A stretch of DNA of 64,000 nucleotides from Actinomycetota bacterium (lineage in GTDB: Bacteria; Actinomycetota; Thermoleophilia; Solirubrobacterales; Solirubrobacteraceae): the NCBI GenBank assembly GCA_005884115.1, contig VAXW01000002.1:410528-474527 (forward strand), read 5' to 3'. Every line of letters starts with the position of its first letter. The stretch's first letter is position 1. Below are positions 1 to 7,806 of this stretch, in pieces. Made by a program: the position numbers and the translations under genes. The notes below the pieces were generated by a model. It made no database searches. It was not told the DNA's origin and saw nothing but the letters and a program-made list of their open reading frames with translations.

Positions 1-312
1 GCTCGCCTCGTCCGCGCCAGCCACGAGCGCTATGACGGATTTGGCTACCCCGACCGCCGCGAGGCCAAGGACATCCCTCTAGGAGCCAGGATCATCGCCG
101 TCTGCGACGCGTTCCACGCGATGACTAGCGACCGTCCCTACAGCCGCGGCATGGATGCAGCCGACGCGGTCGCCGAGCTGCGCCACCACGCTGGCGCCCA
201 GTTTGACCCCGACGTCGTCGAGGTCTTCTGCGCCGAGCTGGCTGGCGGGCGACCGAGCCCCGCAAGCGCGGCCACGGCCGCCCACTTCTCCCCCCAACGC
301 GAGCGAGCGTGA
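1..312 (+). CDS. HD-GYP domain protein, C-terminal part (5' end outside window)
   Basis: The open frame from base 1 to the TGA at 310-312 gives the end of an HD-GYP domain: SHERYDGFGYP, then IPLGARIIAVCDAFHAM, TSDRPYSRG and AGAQFDPDVVEVF, all hallmarks of the family. HD-GYP proteins are usually cyclic di-GMP phosphodiesterases, often joined to receiver, GAF or PAS domains; which N-terminal domain is present here cannot be seen. The tail after the domain (about 20 residues, Ala/Pro rich) looks unstructured. The GYP triplet is present as GYP. The next gene starts one base after this stop, so the two may be cotranscribed. Activity is inferred from the family only. Confidence 0.9.
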   Translation, partial: ARLVRASHERYDGFGYPDRREAKDIPLGARIIAVCDAFHAMTSDRPYSRGMDAADAVAELRHHAGAQFDPDVVEVFCAELAGGRPSPASAATAAHFSPQRERA

Positions 313-313
313 A

Positions 314-2290
314 GTGGTGCGCGCCACGATCGGCTGCTCCAACTGCCTCACCAGGGCAGCTTTTCGCGGCCGGACTCTGCTCGTCGCGCTAGCAGCGAGC
401 TTCGCCGCCGGCGGCGGCGGGGCCGCCAGCTCCGCCCAGGCTGCCACCCCCTACACCGCGTATGTCGCCAACTGGGCTGCAAACTCCGTGACCCCGATCA
501 ACACCGCCACGAACAGCCTCGGCAGCGCCATCGCTGTCGGCACCTCCCCGGCCGGGATCGCGATCACCCCCGACGGCAAGACCGCCTACGTGGCCAACTA
601 CGGCTCGGGCACTGTCACCCCGATCGACACGACCACCAACACCGCGGGCAGCGCCATCACCGTGGGCTTCTGGCCAGCCTCGATCGCGATCACCCCCGAC
701 GGCAAGACCGCCTACGTGGCCAACTACGGCTCGGGCAGTGTCACCCCGATCGACACGACCACCAACACCGCGGGCGCAGCGATCACCGTCGGCGCCTCCC
801 CCGCCTCGATCGCGATCACCCCCGACGGCAAGACCGCCTATGTTGCCAACTCGTGGTCGGGCACGGTCACGCCGATCGCGGTGGCCACTAACACCGCGGG
901 CGCAGCGATCACCGTCGGCGCCGCGCCGATCGCCGTCGCGATCACCCCCGACGGCAACACCGCCTATGTTGTCAACTCGGGCGCCAACACGGTCACCCCG
1001 ATCACGGTGGCCACCAACGCGGCCGGCACGCCGATCACCGTGGGCAGCGCGCCGATCGGCATTGCCATCAGCACCGACGGGGCCAGTGCCTACGTGGCCA
1101 ACTCAGGCTTCAACACGGTTACGCCGATCACGCTGGCGACGAACACGACCCGCGCACCCGTCACCGTGGGCAACGGACCGCGGGGGATCGCGATCACGCC
1201 CGACGGGGCCCGCGCCTACGTCGCCAACTTGGGGGACGTCGACTTCACCGGCAACACGACTTCGGGCTCAGCGACGGTCAGCGGGATCTCCTCCACAGCG
1301 CGCCTCACGCAAGGCATGGCCGTGACCGGCGAAGGAATCCCGAAAGGGACGACGATCGCCGCGCCGCCGGGGCCGAGCAGCATCACGCTCAGCCAGGCCG
1401 CCACGAAAACCACGTCCGGGGTGGCCCTGAGCGCATGGGAACCGAGCACTGTGACGCCCGTCGCCCTTGCCACCCAGACGGCCGGTACGGCGATCAGCGT
1501 GTCCGCCGGGTTCGGCGCCGAGCCCGCGATCACCCCCGACCAGGCTCCGGTCGCCTCCTTCACGTTGACCGCCGGGGCGGCGGGCTCGGCCACCTCGTTT
1601 GACGCCTCGGCCTCGACCGTCGCCTACGGCACGATCACCTCCTATGCCTGGAACTTCGGCGACGGCAGCAGCGCCACCACCTCTACGCCCACGACCACTC
1701 ATAGCTACGCCGCCCCCGGAACCTACGCGGCCACGTTGACCGAGACCGACTCGGCCGGGACCTCCACCACGCAGGTCTTCACCGGCCAGACGATGAGCCG
1801 CAACGGGGGGCTTAGCGCCCAGGCAATCCGGGCCGTGACGGTCGCCTCCGCGCTACCGTCGACGCCATCTCCACCGCCCAAAGCCTTGCCAGCGTCCGGC
1901 TCGCCGCCCGCGACGCCCGTCCTCATATCTGCGAAGTCGGTGAGCATCACCGCGCGTGGCGACGTCCTGGTCCACCTCACCTGCCCCGCGACCGCGCGTG
2001 GCGGCTGCCACGGCACGATCACCATCCGGCTCGCTGAACCTCACATCCGACGGACCCGCGCCCTCGCCGCGCGCTGTGGACGTGGCTGTCGCTCGCTCGG
2101 CAGCGCCAAATACGAAGCCCGTGCCGGGCAGAAGGTTCGGGTCCGCGTCCACATCGCCTCCGTCGGGCGCCGGCTGCTTGCCCAACGCAAGAGCCTGCGC
2201 GTCACGGTGACCGCCACGAGCGTCTCGGGCGGGCACACCGCGACGATCGTCCGCAAGATCACGCTCAGGGCCCGCACCCGCGCCGCTTAG
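314..2290 (+). CDS. Secreted YVTN-type beta-propeller protein with PKD domain
   Basis: About 658 residues. The frame is open from 155, but that stretch overlaps the HD-GYP coding region; GTG 314 (or GTG 317) gives a good secretion signal (RTLLVALAASFAAGGGG, cleavage near SSAQA). Six YVTN-like blades of 42 residues follow (repeat core AITPDGKTAYVANYGSG), then a roughly 70-residue Gly/Ser/Thr insert between blades, a PKD domain (SYAWNFGDGS, THSYAAPGTYAATLTETDSAG), a Pro-rich linker and a basic C-terminal beta-rich module with paired cysteines (LTCPATARGGC). Such proteins are exported surface or matrix proteins; the ligand is unknown. There is no LPXTG motif and no clear C-terminal membrane anchor. 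Confidence 0.85.
   Translation: MVRATIGCSNCLTRAAFRGRTLLVALAASFAAGGGGAASSAQAATPYTAYVANWAANSVTPINTATNSLGSAIAVGTSPAGIAITPDGKTAYVANYGSGTVTPIDTTTNTAGSAITVGFWPASIAITPDGKTAYVANYGSGSVTPIDTTTNTAGAAITVGASPASIAITPDGKTAYVANSWSGTVTPIAVATNTAGAAITVGAAPIAVAITPDGNTAYVVNSGANTVTPITVATNAAGTPITVGSAPIGIAISTDGASAYVANSGFNTVTPITLATNTTRAPVTVGNGPRGIAITPDGARAYVANLGDVDFTGNTTSGSATVSGISSTARLTQGMAVTGEGIPKGTTIAAPPGPSSITLSQAATKTTSGVALSAWEPSTVTPVALATQTAGTAISVSAGFGAEPAITPDQAPVASFTLTAGAAGSATSFDASASTVAYGTITSYAWNFGDGSSATTSTPTTTHSYAAPGTYAATLTETDSAGTSTTQVFTGQTMSRNGGLSAQAIRAVTVASALPSTPSPPPKALPASGSPPATPVLISAKSVSITARGDVLVHLTCPATARGGCHGTITIRLAEPHIRRTRALAARCGRGCRSLGSAKYEARAGQKVRVRVHIASVGRRLLAQRKSLRVTVTATSVSGGHTATIVRKITLRARTRAA
556..1240 (+). 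repeat. Tandem 126-bp coding repeats (propeller blades)
   Basis: The segment GATCGCGATCACCCCCGACG recurs with a period of exactly 126 bp, beginning near 556, 682 and 808, with more diverged copies near 934, 1060 and 1186. Each unit encodes one 42-residue YVTN blade. The second and third copies are almost identical at the DNA level, which suggests recent duplication or gene conversion within the gene. Confidence 0.85.
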
Positions 2291-2627
2291 CGCAGACTCG
2301 CAGGAGCGCTGATGCGGCGACTTGTGTCACAGGCCGAGGATGAGCGCGAGGGTTCGACCGCGCGCAGCTCGCCGGCGTCGAGGCGCCCAACGAATGTGCC
2401 GAGGCGCTGCGGTCGACACCGTCGTCTGCTCGAAGAGGACGTGCGTTTGGCGCCCTTCGAGGATGATCGACTGACGTTTCGTGTCCCGAAACGTGTCCCG
2501 AATGTCAACAGATATGACCCGCTCCACGCTGCTCCACAATGGCCTGAGCTGAGGGGGTCCCTCTGTGCATGCCATCTCCTTGAAGGCTGAGAGCTGCCAA
2601 GCCACTCAGTCCCAAGGAGGACACCGG
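2291..2627. other. Intergenic region upstream of the IS481 remnant
   Basis: No convincing gene is seen; open frames on both strands here lack domain-like sequence. The direct repeat CGTGTCCCGAA occurs twice in tandem (about 2480-2502), followed by TGTCAACAGATATGACC, and may mark the left end of the insertion sequence whose transposase stub follows. No matching right end was found. Confidence 0.4.
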
Positions 2628-2786
2628 ATGAGACTCCACGGTAACGCCGAGCTCAGCCTGAATAGGCGCCGTCGTCTGGCCACGCGAGTCCAAGAGGATG
2701 GTTGGACGCTGAGGAAGGCGGCCGAGGCCGCCGAAGTCAGCGTCCGCACGGCGCGCAAGTGGGTGCGCCTGTCAGATCACGATTAG
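2628..2786 (+). pseudogene. IS481-family transposase, N-terminal remnant
   Basis: A strong ribosome binding site (AAGGAGG, 2614-2620) precedes ATG 2628. The 52-residue product MRLHGNAELSLNRRR... WTLRKAAEAAEVSVRTARKWV matches the N-terminal helix-turn-helix of IS481 transposases. The usual protein is roughly 300 residues or more with a DDE domain; here the frame stops at 2784-2786 and no DDE part follows. The stop lies in a small tandem duplication (AGATCACGATT twice, 2774-2795). This is a dead insertion sequence end rather than a functional gene. Confidence 0.8.
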
Positions 2787-2900
2787 ATCACGATTAAGTC
2801 CCCGGAAGGGAGGTGTGCGGTGGTGCGCGGAGGTGACTGCTATACCGGGCGCTGGTACAAAGCCCCTGCAAATGGTTTCATGGCGATGGGTCGGGGTGAG

Positions 2901-2974
<74 letters not shown>

Positions 2975-3150
2975 TGGAGCCCAGGAGTCTAGTGTGCTCA
3001 CATCTGTGCCCATCGCCCAGCCGCGCGGGCCACTTCTCGAGGAGTTCGCCGAGCCGCATAGCTTCACGACCGGCACCTTTCACCGCTCGTCGCGGAGCTG
3101 CTCGAGCGGTGCTAGTCCGTTGCGCGGAGCCGCGCGCTAATGTCGGCGCG

Positions 3151-3984
3151 ATGACGTTCGTCCTGCTCACCGGGGCCACGCGCGGCATCGGGCAGGCCGC
3201 CGCCATCCAGCTCGCTCGCTCTGGAGCCGAGCTCGCTGTGGTGGGTCGCGACCACGAGCGCGTCAAGCGGGTGGCCGACGAAGCCGAAGCGGCCGGAGGC
3301 GGCGCGCAAGTTCATCAGCACGTAGCCGATCTGTCGTTGATGGCCGACGTTCGCGCGCTTGCGGCAGACGCGCTCGATCGGTACGAGCGCATCGACGTCC
3401 TCGCCAACAACGCCGGCGCGCTGTTCAACACGCGGCGCGAGACCGCCGAGGGCTTGGAGCGGACGTTCGCCCTCAACCATCTTGCCCCGTTCCTGCTGAC
3501 CAACCTCTTGCGGGAGCGCCTGGTGGGAGGTCGCGTCGTGACCACCGCATCCGACGCTCACGCGGGCGGGCGACTGGACCTCGAGGACTTGCAGTCGAAG
3601 CGCTCTTACGCGGCGATGCGCGTGTATGCGACGACCAAGCTGTGCAACATCCTCTTCACCCGCGAGCTCGCTCGGCGCGCTCCCGAGCTACGCGCCAACT
3701 GCTTTCACCCTGGCGTCGTGCGCACCGGTTTCGCCAAGGAAGAAGGCGGGATCTGGAGGTTGCTGACGACCCTCGGCGCCCCGTTCTTCCGCTCGCCCGC
3801 GCGCGGGGCCCGCTCCCTGGTGTGGCTCGCGCTCTCAGAGGAGGCGGGCGCGCTCAGCGGTGAGTACGTGGAAGACGAGAACGTGCGCTCTCCCAGCGCG
3901 CAGGCCCGGGACAGCAGCCTGGCGGCGACGCTATGGGCGCGCAGCGCGAAGCTCGCTGGACTTCCCGCGGAGGCCGCGGCCTAG
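3151..3984 (+). CDS. Short-chain dehydrogenase/reductase (retinol dehydrogenase-like)
   Basis: 277 residues from ATG 3151. The upstream open frame crosses the tRNA region and is not used. Classical SDR layout: NAD(P)-binding TGATRGIG near residue 6, NNAG near residue 85, catalytic Ser in VVTTASDAHAG and the YxxxK motif as YATTK. The long spacing and C-terminal substrate lid resemble the retinol dehydrogenase/WW-oxidoreductase-like branch, usually NADP dependent; substrate unknown. The gene is convergent with the methyltransferase on the other strand, with a 14-bp gap between the stops. No strong ribosome binding site is visible, so the start is moderately certain. Confidence 0.85.
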   Translation: MTFVLLTGATRGIGQAAAIQLARSGAELAVVGRDHERVKRVADEAEAAGGGAQVHQHVADLSLMADVRALAADALDRYERIDVLANNAGALFNTRRETAEGLERTFALNHLAPFLLTNLLRERLVGGRVVTTASDAHAGGRLDLEDLQSKRSYAAMRVYATTKLCNILFTRELARRAPELRANCFHPGVVRTGFAKEEGGIWRLLTTLGAPFFRSPARGARSLVWLALSEEAGALSGEYVEDENVRSPSAQARDSSLAATLWARSAKLAGLPAEAAA

Positions 3985-3998
3985 GCTCGTACGCGGTG

Positions 3999-4751
3999 TC
4001 AAGCGGCGCCGCGGACCGCCCACGCCTTCGCCGAGATCACAAACGGGGGCTCCGGCAGCCTCTCCCTGCAGAGCTCGCGCAGTGCGGTGCGCCTATCCGG
4101 CTCGAGGCCGGCGACGTAGGTACCCGACGGGGCGACGCCGAGCGTGAACGGCTCCCACCAGTCCTCGAACTTGGCGTGCTCGACGTCTACCGCGACGGCT
4201 CCGTCGACGATGTCGTCGATTCCAGCCGCGTGAAAGAGGTCGGCCAGGTGGCCGCGCCTGCTACCGGGGAGGACAGACCCAGTCTCGACCTCAGGATCGA
4301 GCGCTTGAGCGGCATCCCAGAACGGCCCGAGCGGACCGCCTTCGGTGAAGTCCCACACGCATGCGGCGACAACGCCGCCGCTCCGCGTCACCCTCGCCAT
4401 CTCGCGCAGGCCCCCGACCGGATCGTCCATGACGTTGACCACGAGCTGGGCGAGGGTCGCATCGAAGTAGCCCCCTTCGAACGGCAGATCCTCAGCCGGC
4501 GCGCGGATCGCATCGACTCCAGGATGGCGGCCGAGCAGGGCCGCGACGAATTCCTCCGACGGGTCGACCGCGGTAACCCGTCCCGGCCCGACCCTCCCGG
4601 CGAGCTCCGCCGTCAGCGCACCGGGGCCGCATCCGACGTCGAGGACCCGGCCGTCGAGCGGGAGTCCGGCGAAATCCGCGAAGGGCACCGCGAGCGGCCT
4701 CGAGTAGCGGCCCATGAACCGGTCATAGGCATCGGCATCGCTCAAGCTCAC
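3999..4751 (-). CDS. Class I SAM-dependent methyltransferase
   Basis: 250 residues. GTG 4751 is chosen because AAGGAG stands just upstream and the longer frame is a shadow of the preceding TfoX-like gene. SAM-binding motif I is VLDVGCGPGALTAEL, motif II acidic VTAVDPSEEF, then APAEDLPFEGGYFDATLAQ and RVTRSGGVVAACVWDF, typical of the Methyltransf_11 group. The GTG start overlaps the TGA stop of the upstream TfoX-like gene (GTGA), implying translational coupling. The acceptor substrate cannot be predicted. Confidence 0.85.
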   Translation of the reverse strand: MSLSDADAYDRFMGRYSRPLAVPFADFAGLPLDGRVLDVGCGPGALTAELAGRVGPGRVTAVDPSEEFVAALLGRHPGVDAIRAPAEDLPFEGGYFDATLAQLVVNVMDDPVGGLREMARVTRSGGVVAACVWDFTEGGPLGPFWDAAQALDPEVETGSVLPGSRRGHLADLFHAAGIDDIVDGAVAVDVEHAKFEDWWEPFTLGVAPSGTYVAGLEPDRRTALRELCRERLPEPPFVISAKAWAVRGAA

Positions 4752-5089
4752 TTCTTCTCCTTCGGCGGCAACGCGCGAGCGAAAGCCACGCTCTGCATAG
4801 CCCAGGGCTCGAGCGCTCGCTTCGTGGAGACCGACTCGGCATCCAGCCGAAGCCAGCCCTTCATCTCGCGCCCTCGCATCTCGAACGGCCCCGCGCCGGG
4901 CTTGGCGAGCAGAGCCTCGGTCTCCTCCCTTGAACAGTGGATCATCAGGGCGCCCTAGCCGCTGACCCCGACCGCCATGTGCGCGTCGATCATGAAGCCG
5001 ATGCCGCCGAACATCTTCTGCTCGGCGTAGCCGTCCTCGGAGGCGATCAGCTCGCGGATCCGGTTGGCGAGATCCTCGTCGCAGGTCAT
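4748..5089 (-). pseudogene. TfoX N-terminal domain protein interrupted by in-frame TAG
   Basis: From ATG 5089 the frame reads MTCDEDLANRIRELIASE, then QKMFGGIGFMIDAHMAVGVSG, a TAG at 4957-4955, then GALMIHCSREETEALLAKPG and PWAMQSVAFARALPPKEKK to the TGA at 4750-4748. Both sides together make a full-length (about 113-residue) TfoX N-terminal domain with the usual MFGGIGFM motif, so the amber codon replaces one sense codon with no frameshift. A residual fragment could start at ATG 4945. The family is often annotated as competence or DNA-related, but its biochemical role is unclear. Coupled to the methyltransferase downstream. Confidence 0.75.
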
Positions 5090-5109
5090 CGTGGCAATCA
5101 TCGCGCAAT

Positions 5110-5443
5110 CGAACGCGATCGAAGCGCTGGTAGCGGTCAGCTCCCAGGCGGTCGAGCAGGCCGAGGACGTGGCTGTGGTCTATGCCCAAGCTGACGAGCA
5201 GACGAAAACGTGGCTACAACCAAGTCTTCTTCAAGAAGCTTCTGGTCGCTCCCGAGTCGGATGAGGAGCGGGGCGAGATGGTCGCCCGCATCACCAGGGC
5301 CGAGCTGAGGGAGCCCTATGCAGCTCTTCTGGCCGAGAGGCTGGCGCCCGAGGTGCTCGACGAGGCCGAGCTGATCCGCTCAGGCCGCTGGAACGCCGAG
5401 CCCGACCCAGAAGAGTCGGCCTCTAGCGCGTGTTCTAACTTCC
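5110..5443 (+). pseudogene. Large serine recombinase, C-terminal remnant with frameshift
   Basis: In one frame the sequence reads AIEALVAVSSQAVEQAEDVAVVYAQADEQTK; from about 5205 the next frame continues RGYNQVFFKKLLVAPESDEE and LREPYAALLAERLAPE. The order (coiled segment, then NQ-F-KKL-V with an acidic/REPYAALL tail) resembles the C-terminus of resolvase/invertase-type large serine recombinases. There is no catalytic domain, and the reading frame shifts once. It ends next to the tRNA-Ser gene, suggesting the scar of a lost mobile element. The exact left boundary is uncertain. Confidence 0.5.
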
Positions 5444-5449
5444 TGAAAC

Positions 5450-5542
5450 TGGCGGAGAGGGAGGGATTCGAACCCTCGAACGAGGTTGACCCCCGTTACG
5501 CGATTTCCAGTCGCGCCCGTTCAACCGCTCCGGCACCTCTCC
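5450..5542 (-). tRNA. tRNA-Ser(GGA)
   Basis: On the minus strand, the acceptor GGAGAGG (5542-5536) pairs with CCTCTCC (5460-5454), with discriminator G and encoded CCA (5452-5450). The anticodon loop CTGGAAA gives anticodon GGA. A long class II variable arm (GTAACGGGGGTCAACCTCGTTC) and a canonical GGTTCGAATCC T arm are present. All stems look intact. Confidence 0.95.
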
Positions 5543-5647
5543 GCGACAACTGCACCCTAGACGCTCGCACATCGGCCCGACGGGCGGACCGCGCGTCCGA
5601 GCCTGGCGGCGCGCACGTCCTGCGGAAGCCGTTGCTAGGCTGCGCCC

Positions 5648-5812
5648 GTGATCCTCGCCACGAGCGAAGCTACGGGCAAGACGATCGGGCTGATCGCCAC
5701 CTTCGGCGGCATCGGCGTGATCGTGAACGTGTTCGTCGTCTACCTCGTGATCCAGATCCGAGGCGAGCGGCAGCAGAACCGCGAATATCGCGAACGCCAG
5801 CTCCGCCAGTAG
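5648..5812 (+). CDS. Small single-pass membrane protein
   Basis: A 54-residue frame from GTG 5648 to TAG 5810-5812. It has one hydrophobic helix (IGLIATFGGIGVIVNVFVVY) followed by a strongly charged tail (RGERQQNREYRERQLRQ). The sharp hydrophobic/charged division and clean stop suggest a real small membrane protein. No family is recognised, and no clear ribosome binding site is seen. It is convergent with the L,D-transpeptidase gene. Function unknown. Confidence 0.5.
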   Translation: MILATSEATGKTIGLIATFGGIGVIVNVFVVYLVIQIRGERQQNREYRERQLRQ

Positions 5813-5852
5813 CTCTGCCGACCTGCTCCTCGCCGCGCGCTCGCGCCCGCTG

Positions 5853-6956
5853 CTAGGCGACGAAGACCGGCGTTCCGACCGGAGTGCGGCTGTAGAGCGC
5901 GATCACATCCGGGATGCGCATGCGCACGCAGCCGTGCGAGGCGGTGTGACCGATCGTGCCGTACTCGCCTGGGTCGATCCCATGGATGCCTGCGCCGCCG
6001 TTGAACGACATGAAGCGCGCCTTCAGGGGGTCCATCGGGCCGGGCGGGACGACCGTGCCCGCGAGCGCTCCGGCCCATGCTTTGTTGGGCACGTACCACG
6101 GCGGGTTCACCTGCTTCCACTGGATCGAGTACATCCCGGGGGTGGTTTCAAGGCCCTGCATCCCCACCGCGATTTCATACGTGTCGGCGAGTTTCAGGTG
6201 CTCGTAGAAGCGCAAGCGAAACGCGCTTCTGTCGATGATGATGTAGGCCGGGTACTTCGACGCGAGCTGCGACACCGTCACCGCCGGCCTGATCTTGTGT
6301 GTCGGAACCTGCACCGTGCGCAGCGAGCCGGTGGCGCTGAGCGCGTGCTCTATGCCCGCGCCGAGCCTGCCGCTTTCGACGGCGACGCCGGGACGAGAGT
6401 GGACCTTCGTGAGGCCCGTCGCGCTGGGCTGCACCGACGCGTTGCGTACGTCCCGGTTGACGGCCGCGCGAATCTTCGCCGTGAGGTTGCGAATCGCCTG
6501 GTGCGAGTAGCTGGCTTCGACGGGGATGTCGCGCTTGAGGCTGCCTCCGAAGAGCCCGCGAAAGGTGCGCGTGAGAATCGACGCGTCGCGGCTCACCTTC
6601 ACGGCCCGAGCAACCATGCTCGCGACGTCGATCGTCACCCCCGCTTCCCGCACCCCGAGCGACCAGCTGCGAGAGCCGGCGCGCACCGTCACCGGCCGGT
6701 CCAGGCGCGCGATCAGCACGCGCTGCAGCTTCTCCCGTGCCGCGGCCTCGTGTAGGCCGCCGACCGGCACCCCGCCGACGCTCACGCCGTGCGCGATCAG
6801 GTCGCGCCGCGAGTGGTCGTACAGGTACACCCCTGCAGCGAGGATCACGGCCAGAGCCACCGCGATCAGCGCCGCGAGCCAGCCGAATCCGAAGCGGGCG
6901 GCCGCGCCGCGAACGCGGGCCGCAGCGTTGCGAGCCGTGACAGATGATGCATTCAC
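5853..6956 (-). CDS. L,D-transpeptidase (YkuD) with N-terminal membrane anchor
   Basis: 367 residues from GTG 6956. A single membrane helix (WLAALIAVALAVILAAGVYLY) near residues 30-50 is followed by a peptidoglycan-binding PG_binding_4-like segment (GVPVGGLHEAAAREKL). The C-terminal YkuD catalytic domain carries the signature HGI...GHTASHGCVRM with the catalytic Cys. These enzymes form 3-3 cross-links in peptidoglycan outside the membrane using acyl-enzyme chemistry at that Cys. All active-site residues are present. It stands alone between a small membrane protein gene and the prenyl-metabolism pair. Confidence 0.92.
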   Translation of the reverse strand: MNASSVTARNAAARVRGAAARFGFGWLAALIAVALAVILAAGVYLYDHSRRDLIAHGVSVGGVPVGGLHEAAAREKLQRVLIARLDRPVTVRAGSRSWSLGVREAGVTIDVASMVARAVKVSRDASILTRTFRGLFGGSLKRDIPVEASYSHQAIRNLTAKIRAAVNRDVRNASVQPSATGLTKVHSRPGVAVESGRLGAGIEHALSATGSLRTVQVPTHKIRPAVTVSQLASKYPAYIIIDRSAFRLRFYEHLKLADTYEIAVGMQGLETTPGMYSIQWKQVNPPWYVPNKAWAGALAGTVVPPGPMDPLKARFMSFNGGAGIHGIDPGEYGTIGHTASHGCVRMRIPDVIALYSRTPVGTPVFVA

Positions 6957-7071
6957 CTACGCGTCAGGCTTTCAGTGGCCGAGATCGGATGCGCTTTCGC
7001 CTAGACGACCGGGGACGTCGCTCGAGGCGATTGTAATCCGCGCGGCGACGGTGCAAGGCCCCTTGCGCGCT

Positions 7072-7800
7072 CTACAGGCGGGCGACCAGCGCCGCACACG
7101 CGGTCACGAAGATCGCGAGCGAGAGCGCGGCGAGCGCGCCGTCGAGCGGCGCGAGCAGGCCCTCGCGCGACAGCGCTTCGGAGCTGCCGTCGCTGCGCAT
7201 GCGCGTTCCACTGACCGACTTCGTGCGGCGGCGCAGCTCGCGGGCCGGCGTGCTCAGCCGCCGCTGAGCGGCGCTCATCGCGAGGCACCCGAGCGCGATC
7301 AGGATCCCAGGCAGCCGGATCTGCTCGGCGTTTGCGAAATAGCCGGTGAACGCCGGAAAGGCGCCCCAGCCGAGCGCAAACCATGCGTCACCGTGAAAGC
7401 GCCCGCCAGCCAGCTCGAGGTTGTACGCCGGCAGGAACAGCGCCCCGGCAACCACCAGGGGCAGTAGCCAGACCGAGACGATCAGCACCCCGACGATGCC
7501 GATCGCGAGCGCGCCCGCCGAGGAGAACGCCGCCAGCAGCACGAGTGCGCGATCGCTGAGCGTGGTTCGCAGGGGGCGATCGTGGAGCTCGTCGAGAGCG
7601 TGCGCAGCCACCCCGACCGCGAGCGCGAAGGCCACCAGCCCCCAGATCACGCGATCCGCGTGCACTCGCGGCGCCAGCGCTGCGCCGAGCGCGTAGTAGC
7701 TGAGATGCCAGAGCGTGTACGGCGGGTGCAGCAAGGTCAAGAGCTCCGCGGCGCGGCCGCTCCCGAGGGCGTAGAAGGCAGGGCGCTCGGGCGCCGCCAT
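7072..7800 (-). CDS. Multi-pass membrane protein, possibly UbiA prenyltransferase-like
   Basis: 242 residues from ATG 7800 with several hydrophobic helices (e.g. RVIWGLVAFALAVGVAAHAL, IGIVGVLIVSVWLLPLVVAG, LPGILIALGCLAMSAAQ). The acidic cluster HALDELHDRP after helix 2 and AYNLELAGGRFHGD before a later helix faintly recall the Asp-rich motifs of UbiA-type prenyltransferases, but the canonical NDxxD is absent, so this is only a hint. It starts 6 bp after the stop of the UbiE-like methyltransferase and is almost certainly its operon partner, which fits a quinone or isoprenoid role. Confidence 0.6.
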   Translation of the reverse strand: MAAPERPAFYALGSGRAAELLTLLHPPYTLWHLSYYALGAALAPRVHADRVIWGLVAFALAVGVAAHALDELHDRPLRTTLSDRALVLLAAFSSAGALAIGIVGVLIVSVWLLPLVVAGALFLPAYNLELAGGRFHGDAWFALGWGAFPAFTGYFANAEQIRLPGILIALGCLAMSAAQRRLSTPARELRRRTKSVSGTRMRSDGSSEALSREGLLAPLDGALAALSLAIFVTACAALVARL

Positions 7801-7806
7801 CGCGCC

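Noticed and set aside
556..1240. CRISPR-like repeats
   Set aside because: The 126-bp periodicity is coding and corresponds to beta-propeller blades; there are no short repeats with unique spacers anywhere in the window.
7072..7800. Confident call of a UbiA prenyltransferase
   Set aside because: The canonical NDxxD motifs are absent; only a DELHD cluster and the neighbour suggest it, so it is left as a possibility.
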